Below are positions 53,040 through 62,964 of a stretch of DNA of 64,000 nucleotides, in pieces; position 1 is the stretch's first letter; each line of letters starts with the position of its first letter. The DNA is from Acinetobacter colistiniresistens (GTDB lineage Bacteria; Pseudomonadota; Gammaproteobacteria; Pseudomonadales; Moraxellaceae), in the NCBI RefSeq assembly GCF_024582815.1, contig NZ_CP102099.1, forward strand, positions 2,604,001 to 2,668,000, given 5' to 3'. The position numbers and the translations under genes are program-made. Under the pieces are notes generated by a model that was given only the letters and a program-made list of their open reading frames with translations, did not search any database and was not told the origin of the DNA.

Positions 53040-56000
53040 GTATTTCAACGCCTTTCATTCGCCGTCCTGTGGCCACCACTTTACTTAGTATAGGCTTAGT
53101 GTTGCTGGGGGTACTGGCATTTAATATTTTGCCTGTGGCATCACTCCCACGAGTTGATTTTCCGACTATTTCTGTAACAGCCAAGCAAGCAGGTGCAAGT
53201 CCAGAGGTCATGGCGGCGACAGTTGCAACACCATTGGAACGTAATTTAGGACGTATTGCAGGGGTGAATGAAATTACCTCCTCAAGCTCGCTGGGGTCGA
53301 CTCGGATTACATTGCAATTTGACCTGAATCGCGACATCAATGGCGCAGCACGTGATGTACAGGGAGCGATCAACGCCTCGCTTGCTTCATTGCCTTCGGG
53401 TCTACAAAACAACCCGACTTATCGCAAGGCCAATCCGGCCGATGCACCGGTCATGATTTTGGCGCTTACTTCAAAAACACTATCGCGTGGACAGATGTAT
53501 GATGTTGCCGATACCATTTTAGGACAAAAACTCTTACAAATTGATGGTGTAGGAGACGTCAGTATTGGTGGTGCGGCGCAACCTGCGGTACGAATCGAGC
53601 TAAATCCAAGTCAGTTGGCGCATCATGGCATTGGATTAGACACGGTTCGCTCCGCAATTACCTCAACCAATGCCAATCGTCCAAAGGGGTTTGTCGAACA
53701 GAAAGATCAGCTTTGGGAAGTACAGGCTAATGATCAGGCTAAACAAGCCGCAGACTATATTCCATTGATTGTCAGTTATAAGAATGGTGCGGCTGTACGA
53801 ATTTCCGATGTTGCAACAGTGAAAGACGCTGTACTCGATATTCGTAATGCAGGCTACTATGCGGATCAGCCTTCAGTTTTGATCATGGTATTTAAACAAC
53901 CGAATGCCAATGTGATTGAGACGATTCAACGCATCAAGGATACTCTGCCAACATTACAGCAGGCCCTACCACCACAAATTGAAATCCACACCGCTGTTGA
54001 CCGTAGCAAGACTATTCAAGCCTCGTTGAGGGAGATAGAACGGACTATTTTGATTGCAGTGATGCTGGTGATCATTGTGGTGTTTGTGTTTCTGAGAAAT
54101 GGCCGTGCCACCCTAATTCCTGCAATTACGGTGCCGATCTCGCTGATTGGTACCTTTGCTCTGATGTATGCCTCTGGCTTCTCTCTGAATAATATTAGTT
54201 TAATGGCATTGACTATTGCGACAGGATTTGTAGTAGACGATACCATTGTGGTACTGGAAACGATTTCAAGACGAATGGAAGAAGGTCTGAGTCCGATGCA
54301 GGCCGCTATTACTGGCGCAAAAGAGGTCAGTTTTACGGTGGTATCCATGAGTATTTCTTTGATCGCGGTATTTGTGCCAATTCTATTGATGGGCGGTATT
54401 GTGGGACGGTTGTTCCATGAGTTTGCCATGACCTTGACCTACGCGATTTTAATTTCGATGGTGGTTTCACTGACCACCACACCGATGTTATGTGCATGGT
54501 GGCTGAAACAAAATCAGATTAAACAGCTTAAGTTCGATCAATCAACGGATAATCCCAGCACAGAGGTAATCACTGATAGTGAAGCGCTTTTGGTTGCATC
54601 AAATGATACGTATCTGAAACAACAAGGTCTATTTGGGCGGATAACCTTGCTTTATAAGCGAAGTCTAGCTGTAGCACTACAGTATAAAGCAATCACACTG
54701 ATCATTTTTATTTTTACTATTGGGCTGAATATTTATTTATATATTGCAGTGCCCAAAGGCTTTTTTCCGCAACAGGATACTGGTGTGATGATGGGGTCTT
54801 TAGTCGCAGATCAAAATATTTCTTTTGATGCCATGAATCAGAAACTCAAAAACTACATTGCAGCGATTGCTAAAGATCCTGCTGTTGACCATGTCATGGG
54901 AACAGCAGGAGGTTCACAAATGAACCGTGCCAATTTATTTTTGGCGTTAAAACCTCTGAGTGAACGAAACGATACTCCTGATCAGATTATGGCTCGTTTA
55001 CGTAAGTCATTGGGGCATGAAGCAGGAACCCGTTTTACCCTGAGACCAGTACAGGATATCAATGTGGGTGGGCGTTCAAGTGATGCCAGTTATCAATATA
55101 CTTTACAGGGAGATGATCTCAATACACTACGAAGCTGGACACCTAAAATTCAGGCTGCATTGAATAAGCTTCCCGCTTTGACTGATGTTTCCAGTGATCA
55201 GGATGTGAAAGGGCTGGAAACAAAGTTGACTTTTGACCATGACAAAATGAAGTCGTTGGGGATTACTCAAGCTCAGGTGGATAGCACGTTAAATGATGCT
55301 TTTGGGCAAAGACAGGTCTCCACGATTTACAATCCGATGAATCAATATCATGTGGTGATGGAAGTTGCCCCTGAGTATGCCCGAACGGTCGAGGCGTTAC
55401 GCGGCATCTATGTGCAAAATAGTGCAGGGAAATCTATTCCTTTATCTACTTTTAGTGCCTGGCAAGCTGCAAATACCTCACTGTCTGTTAACCATCAAGG
55501 ATTATTTGCTGCCAGTACCATTACCTTTAACCTGAATGCAGGTTATTCGTTATCAGATGCGACTGATCAGATCAATCAGGCAATGAATGAATTACAAGTT
55601 CCCAGCTCGGTGCGTGGTGGATTCCAAGGTTCAGCCAAAGCGTTTCAATCTTCTTTAAGCTCAGAACCCTTGTTGATTTTGGCCGCCATTGTGGTGATTT
55701 ATATTGTACTGGGGGTTTTATATGAAGATTTTGCCCATCCTTTAACGATTCTTTCGACATTACCCTCTGCGGGTTTAGGTGCCTTAATTGCATTGGTTTT
55801 ATTTAAAATGGAATTTAGCGTGATTGCCTTGATTGGGATTTTACTACTGATCGGGATCGTTAAGAAAAATGCCATTATGATGATTGATGTGGCCTTGACC
55901 TTACAACGACAGCAGAAATTAACGCCTGAAACTGCAATTCTGGATGCTTCAGTACTACGCTTTCGTCCCATTATGATGACAACGCTTGCAGCTTTATTTG

Positions 56001-56209
56001 GAGCATTGCCTTTGGCCTTGGGTCGAGGGGATGGCGCTGAGTTACATGTTCCTTTGGGCGTATCAATCGTAGGCGGACTCATTATTAGCCAGATATTAAC
56101 CTTATATAGTACCCCTGTGATGTATTTATATATCGATCAATTAAGTCGGTGGGGGAAACGCAGGTTTCAAAATTTATTCCCAGCTAAGCCATTAAGTTTG
56201 AAAAAATAA
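53036..56209 (+). CDS. mdtC: RND efflux pump subunit (MdtC/MuxC type)
   Basis: The 1057-residue protein parallels the previous gene: [30 protein letters not shown] at the start and [20 protein letters not shown] in helix 4. An extra loop with a run of Asp/Ser (near residue 505) sets it apart. It ends in a basic tail. It overlaps mdtB by 4 bp and is followed 16 bp later by the channel gene. Like MdtBC and MuxBC, it should make a heterotrimer. Confidence 0.93.
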   Translation: MSISTPFIRRPVATTLLSIGLVLLGVLAFNILPVASLPRVDFPTISVTAKQAGASPEVMAATVATPLERNLGRIAGVNEITSSSSLGSTRITLQFDLNRDINGAARDVQGAINASLASLPSGLQNNPTYRKANPADAPVMILALTSKTLSRGQMYDVADTILGQKLLQIDGVGDVSIGGAAQPAVRIELNPSQLAHHGIGLDTVRSAITSTNANRPKGFVEQKDQLWEVQANDQAKQAADYIPLIVSYKNGAAVRISDVATVKDAVLDIRNAGYYADQPSVLIMVFKQPNANVIETIQRIKDTLPTLQQALPPQIEIHTAVDRSKTIQASLREIERTILIAVMLVIIVVFVFLRNGRATLIPAITVPISLIGTFALMYASGFSLNNISLMALTIATGFVVDDTIVVLETISRRMEEGLSPMQAAITGAKEVSFTVVSMSISLIAVFVPILLMGGIVGRLFHEFAMTLTYAILISMVVSLTTTPMLCAWWLKQNQIKQLKFDQSTDNPSTEVITDSEALLVASNDTYLKQQGLFGRITLLYKRSLAVALQYKAITLIIFIFTIGLNIYLYIAVPKGFFPQQDTGVMMGSLVADQNISFDAMNQKLKNYIAAIAKDPAVDHVMGTAGGSQMNRANLFLALKPLSERNDTPDQIMARLRKSLGHEAGTRFTLRPVQDINVGGRSSDASYQYTLQGDDLNTLRSWTPKIQAALNKLPALTDVSSDQDVKGLETKLTFDHDKMKSLGITQAQVDSTLNDAFGQRQVSTIYNPMNQYHVVMEVAPEYARTVEALRGIYVQNSAGKSIPLSTFSAWQAANTSLSVNHQGLFAASTITFNLNAGYSLSDATDQINQAMNELQVPSSVRGGFQGSAKAFQSSLSSEPLLILAAIVVIYIVLGVLYEDFAHPLTILSTLPSAGLGALIALVLFKMEFSVIALIGILLLIGIVKKNAIMMIDVALTLQRQQKLTPETAILDASVLRFRPIMMTTLAALFGALPLALGRGDGAELHVPLGVSIVGGLIISQILTLYSTPVMYLYIDQLSRWGKRRFQNLFPAKPLSLKK

Positions 56210-56225
56210 AAAAGAGGACAACCAG

Positions 56226-57683
56226 ATGTATCAGTTTTTTTCATTACACAACCCAACCAAATCTTTTAAAACACTGAATTTTATTGCTTTGGGTTTAGTG
56301 GGGGTGTTATCAGGTTGTCAAATGATTAAGCCGGAACCAACAGCAAAAGTGAATGTTGGGACGCAGTTTTCTCAACCCTCACAATATGGCTTGGATGCTA
56401 AAAAATGGGAAACAGAAGGTTGGAAGATTGCGGTGCCAAGTGATAGTTTACCTAAAGGTGAATGGTGGCAAATTTTTCAGGACACGCAACTTAATCAGTT
56501 GGTAGACCAGCTCAATCGTGAAAATGCATCGATTGCACAATATGAAGCTCAATACCGTCAAGCGACGGCTTTGCTCAATCAAGCTAAAGCAGGTGCACGA
56601 CCAACGATTACAGGCAATAGCGCTATAACCCGAGCTAAATCAGGTGATAGTGGTACGACAACAAACTATAACCTTGGTCTGAGTGCCAGTTGGGAACCTG
56701 ACTTCTGGGGAAAAGTCCGTCAAAATATATTGGTCAATCAGGACAAAGCTCAGGCGAGTGAGGCTGAACTTAACTCGATTCGTCTCAGTATGCAGGCACA
56801 ACTCACAAGTAGCTATTTGCAGTGGGTGGTACAAGGGTTTCAATTACAGTCTCAGCGAGAAAGTCTGGAAAACCTGCAGAAATCATTACAGCTAACACAA
56901 AACCAATATAAAGCAGGTATTGTTGCATCAACCACGGTTGATCAGGCACAAAGTCAATATCAAACTGCGCTCGCCAACTATACAGAGATGCAATTATCGC
57001 AAATACAATTACAGCACGCGATCGCCATGCTGATTGGACAACCTCAAGATCAGTTTCAATTGACGATGCCGAAAACATTACCCGTATTACCACAAATTCC
57101 AGTTGATCTACCTTCAAGTATTTTACAACGCCGTCCAGATGTAGCCGCAGCAGAAAGAACCATGGCAGCGGCAAACGCACAGGTTGGTGTCGCTAAACTG
57201 GCTTTCTTCCCTGATTTTAGCTTAGGTGGCAGCTTAGGATATAAAAGTAGCAAGTTAAGTGATTTATTTAATGCACCTAATTTTATCTGGTCCGTTGGAC
57301 CAACACTTGCAGCAACGTTATTTGATGGAGGACTTCGTCACGCACAAACAGAGCAGGCAAAGGCCGCCTATGATGCAAGTGCTGCTTCCTATAAGCAAAC
57401 AGTATTATCTGCCATCCAAAATGTTGAAGACAATATTGCTGCGCAATATTTGCTATCGAAAGAAGTTGCTCAGGAACAGCAGGGTTTAGCTGCGGCTACA
57501 CGTGCCGAACGTAGTACCATGAATCAATATAAAGCAGGCATTGTTGGTTATTTAAATGTGCTGACGGCCCAAAATAGCCGTCTTTCTGCACAGAACAGTG
57601 TTTGGTCATTGATGAGTAAGCAATATCAAACGACTGTTAATTTAATCAGCTCAATGGGAGGAAGCTTTAAATCCAATGATTAA
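56226..57683 (+). CDS. Outer-membrane efflux channel lipoprotein (NodT/OprM type)
   Basis: The 485-residue protein has a lipobox GVLSGC (Cys31) and two repeats of the TolC-type coiled barrel: EWWQIFQDTQLNQLV at the first and RRPDVAAAERTMAAANAQVGVAK in the second half. QYKAGI occurs twice, before each hairpin end. It gives the MdtABC-type pump its own channel, as in MuxABC-OpmB, instead of a shared TolC. The gene ends just before a convergent NQO-type gene. Confidence 0.9.
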   Translation: MYQFFSLHNPTKSFKTLNFIALGLVGVLSGCQMIKPEPTAKVNVGTQFSQPSQYGLDAKKWETEGWKIAVPSDSLPKGEWWQIFQDTQLNQLVDQLNRENASIAQYEAQYRQATALLNQAKAGARPTITGNSAITRAKSGDSGTTTNYNLGLSASWEPDFWGKVRQNILVNQDKAQASEAELNSIRLSMQAQLTSSYLQWVVQGFQLQSQRESLENLQKSLQLTQNQYKAGIVASTTVDQAQSQYQTALANYTEMQLSQIQLQHAIAMLIGQPQDQFQLTMPKTLPVLPQIPVDLPSSILQRRPDVAAAERTMAAANAQVGVAKLAFFPDFSLGGSLGYKSSKLSDLFNAPNFIWSVGPTLAATLFDGGLRHAQTEQAKAAYDASAASYKQTVLSAIQNVEDNIAAQYLLSKEVAQEQQGLAAATRAERSTMNQYKAGIVGYLNVLTAQNSRLSAQNSVWSLMSKQYQTTVNLISSMGGSFKSND

Positions 57684-57700
57684 TCATTGAGATCACAGCT

Positions 57701-58402
57701 TTATGGCAGTGGATTCATTCTATCGTCAAAATTTTCCAATAGTGCAAAGGCTAAGGGCTGTAGATCGTCTAAGCCTTGTAAGTATTGTTCGAAATCCACC
57801 AAAATCTTCTGTCGATCTTCCTGACTGATATAAGGAACATGATAGGCTATATATGGCGGGAGTACCTCAAAGCCAACGTAGGCAAGTGTACCACGTTGCA
57901 GAGGTGATAAATAATGCTCAAGAGGTCCATGTACAGCACCTTCACCAAACATATGTTCGCGGCCACCGAGTGTTAAACACAGCATGGCTTTTTTACCCAA
58001 CATACCGCCATGGTTATAAAAGCGTTTGCCACCGTAAAATAGACCAGATACAAACACGCGATCAATCCAACCTTTTAAAATCGCGGGTACAGAAGTCCAG
58101 TACAAAGGAAAGCTTAGAATCACCAAATCTGCACGTTGAACTTTCTCAATTTCTGTCTGAATATCGGGTGCTAAATGATGCTGTTTAAATGCATGACGTT
58201 GTTCAAGTGCATAATTTAAATAATCAGCTTGGTTGAAAGAGGTGAAATCATCTTTTGACGCAACCGGATTAAAATTCATGGCATAGAGATCAGAAATCTC
58301 GACAGTATGACCTTGCTGTTCAAAAGTCTGCCGCGCGGTATCTTTAAGGGCTGCGTTAAATGATCGTGGTTCTGGATGCGCATGTACAATCAAAATATTC
58401 AT
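57701..58402 (-). CDS. NAD(P)H dehydrogenase (quinone), flavodoxin-like
   Basis: The 233-residue protein begins NILIVHAHPEPRSFNAALKDTA, the FMN/FAD phosphate loop of NQO1/MdaB. LSFPLYWTSVPAILKGWIDRVFVSGLFYGG near residue 95 forms the cofactor and substrate pocket. It reduces quinones or drugs by two electrons. It is divergent from an AraC regulator (131 bp), which probably controls it, but the inducer is unknown. Confidence 0.85.
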   Translation of the reverse strand: MNILIVHAHPEPRSFNAALKDTARQTFEQQGHTVEISDLYAMNFNPVASKDDFTSFNQADYLNYALEQRHAFKQHHLAPDIQTEIEKVQRADLVILSFPLYWTSVPAILKGWIDRVFVSGLFYGGKRFYNHGGMLGKKAMLCLTLGGREHMFGEGAVHGPLEHYLSPLQRGTLAYVGFEVLPPYIAYHVPYISQEDRQKILVDFEQYLQGLDDLQPLAFALLENFDDRMNPLP

Positions 58403-58533
58403 AATAGGGTCACTTTCTCAGAGCCGTTTTTTAGATCAATCTACTATGCTTAAATTTATAAAAATGTCATAGTTCATTAAGCGCCAACATTTACCATTTC
58501 ACGCCAAATGGGTTTTGACTGAATGGAGCAAAT

Positions 58534-59559
58534 ATGAATCCAGAATTACCAGGTACTTATGTCAATCTATTGGTTGATGTCATACAGAAATGGGGTGTCT
58601 CTTCGGAACAACTTTTGGCTGGAACTGGAATTTCCACACAGACGCTGAATGCACCATTTTGGTATGTCGACTTTCATATTTTTAACCATTTATTAGAAAA
58701 AGCTGCTTTATTGACAGGTGAGCCTGCAATTTGCATCTATCTTGCTGAAGAGATGAAAGTCTCTTGCTATGGGCATGTCGGGATTGCAGCAACAGCTGCA
58801 GAGAACTTGGAAGAGGCAATAAAAATTCTGGAACAATTTATTGGTTTACATTGTTCCGTTTTTCTACCCAAGTTACGAATAGAAGCCGAAATGGCTTATT
58901 TATATTTCCAACAACCTTCACCAAAATTTAAACTGCATCGATATGGACTGATGTTTTTAATTTTGGGTTTTTCACAAATTTTGGAAAACTTGGCTCAGCA
59001 GAAACTTGAAATTCATTTTCAGTTGCAGCAGGAAAAACCTGATTTTTATAAAAATATTAAAAAGTTTAATGATTTAAATATTTATTTTGACTGTGATAAG
59101 GATTGTTTAAGCTTTAAAAAAAAGTGGTTGTCTTTACCATTAAAGACAGCAGATACTTTATTGGCACGATTAAGTAAACAACAGTGTGAACAAGATGCGT
59201 ATAAACTTGCACAAAAAAGGAATCAAAAGGGTCGTGTGGACTCAAAAGTCAGAGCATTACTATATAACGAGCATGATGGCTTCCTATCCTTAAAACAGGT
59301 CGCTGAAAAATTGCATCTCTCAGAACGAACCTTACAGCGCCAATTAAGCAGCAAACAAACTTCTTTTCAAATCCTTGTTGCTGAAGTCCGCCGTAAACAA
59401 GCTGAACAGCTGTTAAAGCAATCTAAGCTTTCGATTGAGCAAATTGCGGAACGTTTGGGCTATGCTGATATTTCACATTTTTCACGGGCATTTAAGAAAT
59501 GGACCAATGTGACACCTAAGTTCTATCGAGAAGTCAGCATTGGCCATTCTTCGTTTTAG
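58534..59559 (+). CDS. AraC-family transcriptional regulator
   Basis: The 341-residue protein has an N-terminal arabinose-binding-like or OruR-like region (residues 10-190, WGVSSEQLLAGTGI) and a C-terminal pair of helix-turn-helix motifs (about 250-335). The last is IEQIAERLGYADISHFSRAFKKWTNVTPKFYR, typical of AraC. It is divergent from the quinone reductase gene and next to the lipid operon that runs towards it. ATG 58534 with TGGAG upstream is chosen. Confidence 0.87.
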   Translation: MNPELPGTYVNLLVDVIQKWGVSSEQLLAGTGISTQTLNAPFWYVDFHIFNHLLEKAALLTGEPAICIYLAEEMKVSCYGHVGIAATAAENLEEAIKILEQFIGLHCSVFLPKLRIEAEMAYLYFQQPSPKFKLHRYGLMFLILGFSQILENLAQQKLEIHFQLQQEKPDFYKNIKKFNDLNIYFDCDKDCLSFKKKWLSLPLKTADTLLARLSKQQCEQDAYKLAQKRNQKGRVDSKVRALLYNEHDGFLSLKQVAEKLHLSERTLQRQLSSKQTSFQILVAEVRRKQAEQLLKQSKLSIEQIAERLGYADISHFSRAFKKWTNVTPKFYREVSIGHSSF

Positions 59560-59562
59560 GGG

Positions 59563-60507
59563 TTAACTCCACCAATAGCGTAGAATATGGAAGAAGATTG
59601 GTGCAGAGAAGCAGATGGAGTCGATGCGATCTAACATACCACCATGACCTTGAATGAGTTGCCCCCAATCTTTTACACCACGGTCACGTTTGATTGCAGA
59701 CATGACCAGTCCACCGAAGAAACCAAAGATACAGACAATCAATCCAATCAGTGCGGCTTGCCAATAATTAAATGGGGTCAATGATGACATGAGTACGCCC
59801 AGCGCCGTTGCCAAAATGATGCCACCTAGCAATCCTTCTACGGTTTTTGAAGGGGATAGGGTTGGCGCGACTTTATGTTTGCCGAATAGTTTACCGCATA
59901 CATATTGCAGTACATCTGAGGCTTGAACCACCATAATCAGCCAAATCGCCAACCAGATCTTTTCCCCCTTAAATTGGGGTAAATCTAGGTTTAACAGAGC
60001 AGGAACATGGGAAATACAGAATACACTGACCATCAAACCCCATTGAATTTTGGCGCTGCGTTCTAAAAAGTGTGTGGTATCTTCCAGCTTTAAACTGGCA
60101 ATTGGAATGAGTAAAAATACATACAGCGGAATGAAAATCGAAAATAACCCATACCAATTGGTGTAGACCAAATAATATTGATAGGGAATAACAAAGTAGA
60201 ACGCGATCAGCAAAGGCAGGTAGTCGCCACGCCGTGTCGGTAATAAACTAATAAATTCACGCAATGCAAAAAATGAAATAAGCCCAAACAGCACAATAAA
60301 AGCGGTTTTTCCCAATAGAATGGCGGCTGCTAATACAATCAGCATGATCCACCACGCATTGATACGGGCATTTAAGTTATCAATCACTGGAGATGGCGTT
60401 GCTCCTGCTTTTTGTTTCAGGATAAAGCCAATACTTGAGGCAATCACTAAAATCACAGCGAAGATGCCAAACAGTAGATAAGTTTGTTGCAGATTATCTA
60501 AACTCAT
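59563..60507 (-). CDS. Phosphatidate cytidylyltransferase-like (YnbB/CdsA type)
   Basis: The 314-residue protein has about eight helices and the CdsA signature near the C-terminus (MSAIKRDRGVKDWGQLIQGHGGMLDRID). It makes a CDP-diacylglycerol-type intermediate. The order with the next genes and likeness to E. coli ynbB suggest a second, specialised CdsA, not the housekeeping one, which should lie elsewhere with the lpx/bam genes. It starts inside the plsC stop (4-bp overlap), at the 3' end of the operon. Confidence 0.85.
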   Translation of the reverse strand: MSLDNLQQTYLLFGIFAVILVIASSIGFILKQKAGATPSPVIDNLNARINAWWIMLIVLAAAILLGKTAFIVLFGLISFFALREFISLLPTRRGDYLPLLIAFYFVIPYQYYLVYTNWYGLFSIFIPLYVFLLIPIASLKLEDTTHFLERSAKIQWGLMVSVFCISHVPALLNLDLPQFKGEKIWLAIWLIMVVQASDVLQYVCGKLFGKHKVAPTLSPSKTVEGLLGGIILATALGVLMSSLTPFNYWQAALIGLIVCIFGFFGGLVMSAIKRDRGVKDWGQLIQGHGGMLDRIDSICFSAPIFFHILRYWWS

Positions 60508-61154
60508 TGATTCTCGGCCTCTTTTAATTTTAATAATTGCTGCTGAGCATGATGTAGAAACTGTTCTTTATCTGCGAATTGATCTAAAGCTAAAGGTTCA
60601 CCAAAAATAACAGTAGAAAGTAGAGGTAAAGGAATAAATGCACCTTTGGGCATCACCCGTTTTAAATTAGAAATCCAAACGGGAACAACTTCAACTTCAG
60701 GAAACTGTTGACTGAGGTAATACAGACCACTTTTAAATTCAAGTAACTCAATATCGTCATTTAAGTTCCGTGTTCCTTCAGGAAAGAAAATAATCGAATA
60801 GCCTTCCGCCAAGACATCTTTCACTGGTTGTAAGGGATCGTGTTGATCGCTACGATTACGTTGAATGGTGACGCCCGAAAAGGTGTCTTGAATTAAGAAA
60901 CGTCTAAATCCATCTTTTAACCAATAATCGGACGCTGCGATTGGGCGTGTTTGTCGGCGTATATGAATGGGCAAGGAAGACCATAATAAAATGAAATCGA
61001 TATGACTATTATGGTTGGCATAGTAGATCCGCTGTTTAAGTTCAGGCTCACAGCCAACCCATAAACTTCTTGCACCTGTTAATAACCTTGCACCACGACG
61101 GGTGAGGAAAGCAATAAAACGGGCAAAGGATTGTGTGATTATATTTTTTTTCAT
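60504..61154 (-). CDS. Lysophospholipid acyltransferase (PlsC type)
   Basis: The 216-residue protein has the HxxxxD acyltransferase motif NHNSHIDFILLW near residue 48 and FFPEGTRNLND near residue 125, the lysophosphatidate-binding block. It transfers an acyl chain to a lyso lipid at the inner membrane. It lies 7 bp after the small membrane protein gene and overlaps the CdsA gene. It is probably a second PlsC for the lipid made by this operon. Confidence 0.85.
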   Translation of the reverse strand: MKKNIITQSFARFIAFLTRRGARLLTGARSLWVGCEPELKQRIYYANHNSHIDFILLWSSLPIHIRRQTRPIAASDYWLKDGFRRFLIQDTFSGVTIQRNRSDQHDPLQPVKDVLAEGYSIIFFPEGTRNLNDDIELLEFKSGLYYLSQQFPEVEVVPVWISNLKRVMPKGAFIPLPLLSTVIFGEPLALDQFADKEQFLHHAQQQLLKLKEAENQ

Positions 61155-61161
61155 TCAATCT

Positions 61162-61584
61162 TCATCTATGCGCTAATTTATAAAACAGTATGATGAATAC
61201 CACATATTGTACCAAGACAATAGCGATCTGTATTTTGAGTAATCTCAAACATCCCTTGAAGCGTACCAACCAATCACGGCCAGCTTTATTTGCAGGCATC
61301 AATTTTAAGTCTAACAGTGCTTGGTCAAGTTGTTGAGTCAGGTTTTCTGCATCATCAGATTGGTCAACCATATGCTGCAACAAACCTCGATCAAGCTCAA
61401 TTCGAATAAATAAATAATGATGAATTATCAATAGCCCTGTAACAAGTAAAAGAGGCATCAGGATCTGCATTTTCGAAAATAAAGATAAGGTAATAATTGA
61501 CAAAACAAAGACCAAATAGCCTGACTTTAAAATACTCTGACTCTGCTTTAACAGGCGCGTTACCACAACAAAATTCATTTTCAT
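61162..61584 (-). CDS. Small membrane protein of the lipid operon
   Basis: The 140-residue protein has about three helices (about residues 20-60 and 115-135) and a charged middle (DQSDDAENLTQQLDQALLDLK). I do not recognise it. It has no CDP-alcohol phosphotransferase signature. Its start overlaps the stop of the PAP2/DSP gene by 1 bp (TAATG), so it is translationally coupled. It may be a partner or regulator of the lipid enzymes. Confidence 0.7.
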   Translation of the reverse strand: MKMNFVVVTRLLKQSQSILKSGYLVFVLSIITLSLFSKMQILMPLLLVTGLLIIHHYLFIRIELDRGLLQHMVDQSDDAENLTQQLDQALLDLKLMPANKAGRDWLVRFKGCLRLLKIQIAIVLVQYVVFIILFYKLAHR

Positions 61585-62951
61585 TATTGCATCTCCTGAG
61601 TGAGTAGCATTTGGAAATGTTTAATTTCAGCAATATGTGTCTCACTCAAAACAATCCAGGGACGACATCGTTGGATTAAGGCAATGGCTTCTTCAACATC
61701 AGTGGCATGATTCTGCTGTAACAACCAGGCAATCAATACACTACAGCTACGCGAATAGCCAAGCGCACAGAAGATTAGAACTTTTTGTGGTTGATTGTTT
61801 TGTCGTAAAGGCTGAATCAAACGATCGAATTGTTCTGCAGCTACCAGTAGTTGCTTAGTTTGGATAGGGATTAAATCGAGTGTGCTAAATTTTTCATAGT
61901 GTTGTACCTGCTGATTTACCGCTAACTCAGCACAGCAATCAAATAAAGCATCATATTGTTTGCTATGTTCAGCAGATGGAATACGACCCAGATAGAGATC
62001 CACGCCGTTTAAGTTCAGAATCAGGGAGTCTTCAGGGTGTCGATAAGTCCATAATCGACTATTTAGCCTTGCCACTAGAAAATAAGGGGCAAACAGTAAG
62101 TACGCAGCAACCGTCATTCGGCCATTCTGTTGTTTTTGAAAAAAGTGCGGTCGAACCGTGAAATAAGCCAATGCAATTAGCAATAGACTGATGGCTGGAT
62201 ATAACATCCATAGCCAAGTGCCTTTAAATAAGAATACAGGTATCAGACACAGTAAGGCGCCTATCAGATAAAAACAGCCTAATTTTAAATGTTTGCGGGT
62301 ACGTTGCTGTAATGGATCTTTTTGATAAGGTGCTTTGACTGTGAGTGGAAACAGCCATAAACATAGCGCACCTGCCAGTAAACCCAATGGAATATCAATA
62401 AAATGATGCTGCCATGTGGTTAAAACAGAGAGTCCGATCAGGAACGACCAAATATGAACCAGCCAACGGTAGCTTGGCTTGATGTGTCGACGATAAAAAT
62501 CCCACAAAATCACCAAAAGTACGATATGTAAGGAGGGTGCTTGGTTAAAAGGTTTATCAAAACCCATCAACACATCAAACCAGAGTCCAAAGAAACCATC
62601 TAACTCAGCCCGTTCAAAACTAAACTTGAGTGGATAGATGATAAAGCAGCTAATGGAAATAAGCTGGGCAAAAAATAGCCTAAGTGAATGTTGTTTTAAT
62701 TCAAATTTATTCCAGCACAATAGCAAAGATAGACCATAAAAAAGATCAATCGACCAATAAGGCACAATGGTCCATGCCCAAAGTGGAATGTGGTGTTCCC
62801 AAGCGAAAACGATACTTGGAACATTCGTTAAACTGGATGCATACTGATTTGCAAAACCATAGGTTAAAAAGAAAAAGGGGGCTAAAAAGACTAAACAGAG
62901 TAGCCCCCATTTCCATGTACCCAGTTGACGATCTAAGATATTATTTTGCAT
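61584..62951 (-). CDS. PAP2 / dual-specificity phosphatase fusion (YnbD type)
   Basis: The 455-residue protein is a fusion. A PAP2-like membrane part (residues 1-290) carries APSLHIVLL near residue 140 and TTWQHHFIDIPLG near 185. A cytosolic dual-specificity phosphatase follows, with CX5R as CALGYSRS (Cys395, Arg401). The residue before the Cys is Phe, not the usual His. It matches E. coli YnbD. The two phosphatases could remove phosphate from a lipid phosphate on one or both sides of the membrane. Confidence 0.85.
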   Translation of the reverse strand: MQNNILDRQLGTWKWGLLCLVFLAPFFFLTYGFANQYASSLTNVPSIVFAWEHHIPLWAWTIVPYWSIDLFYGLSLLLCWNKFELKQHSLRLFFAQLISISCFIIYPLKFSFERAELDGFFGLWFDVLMGFDKPFNQAPSLHIVLLVILWDFYRRHIKPSYRWLVHIWSFLIGLSVLTTWQHHFIDIPLGLLAGALCLWLFPLTVKAPYQKDPLQQRTRKHLKLGCFYLIGALLCLIPVFLFKGTWLWMLYPAISLLLIALAYFTVRPHFFQKQQNGRMTVAAYLLFAPYFLVARLNSRLWTYRHPEDSLILNLNGVDLYLGRIPSAEHSKQYDALFDCCAELAVNQQVQHYEKFSTLDLIPIQTKQLLVAAEQFDRLIQPLRQNNQPQKVLIFCALGYSRSCSVLIAWLLQQNHATDVEEAIALIQRCRPWIVLSETHIAEIKHFQMLLTQEMQ

Positions 62952-62964
62952 AAAAAGTCTTTAT

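Noticed and set aside
61162..61584. CDP-alcohol phosphatidyltransferase (YnbA)
   Set aside because: The DGxxAR...GxxxD...D signature is absent and the protein is too short.
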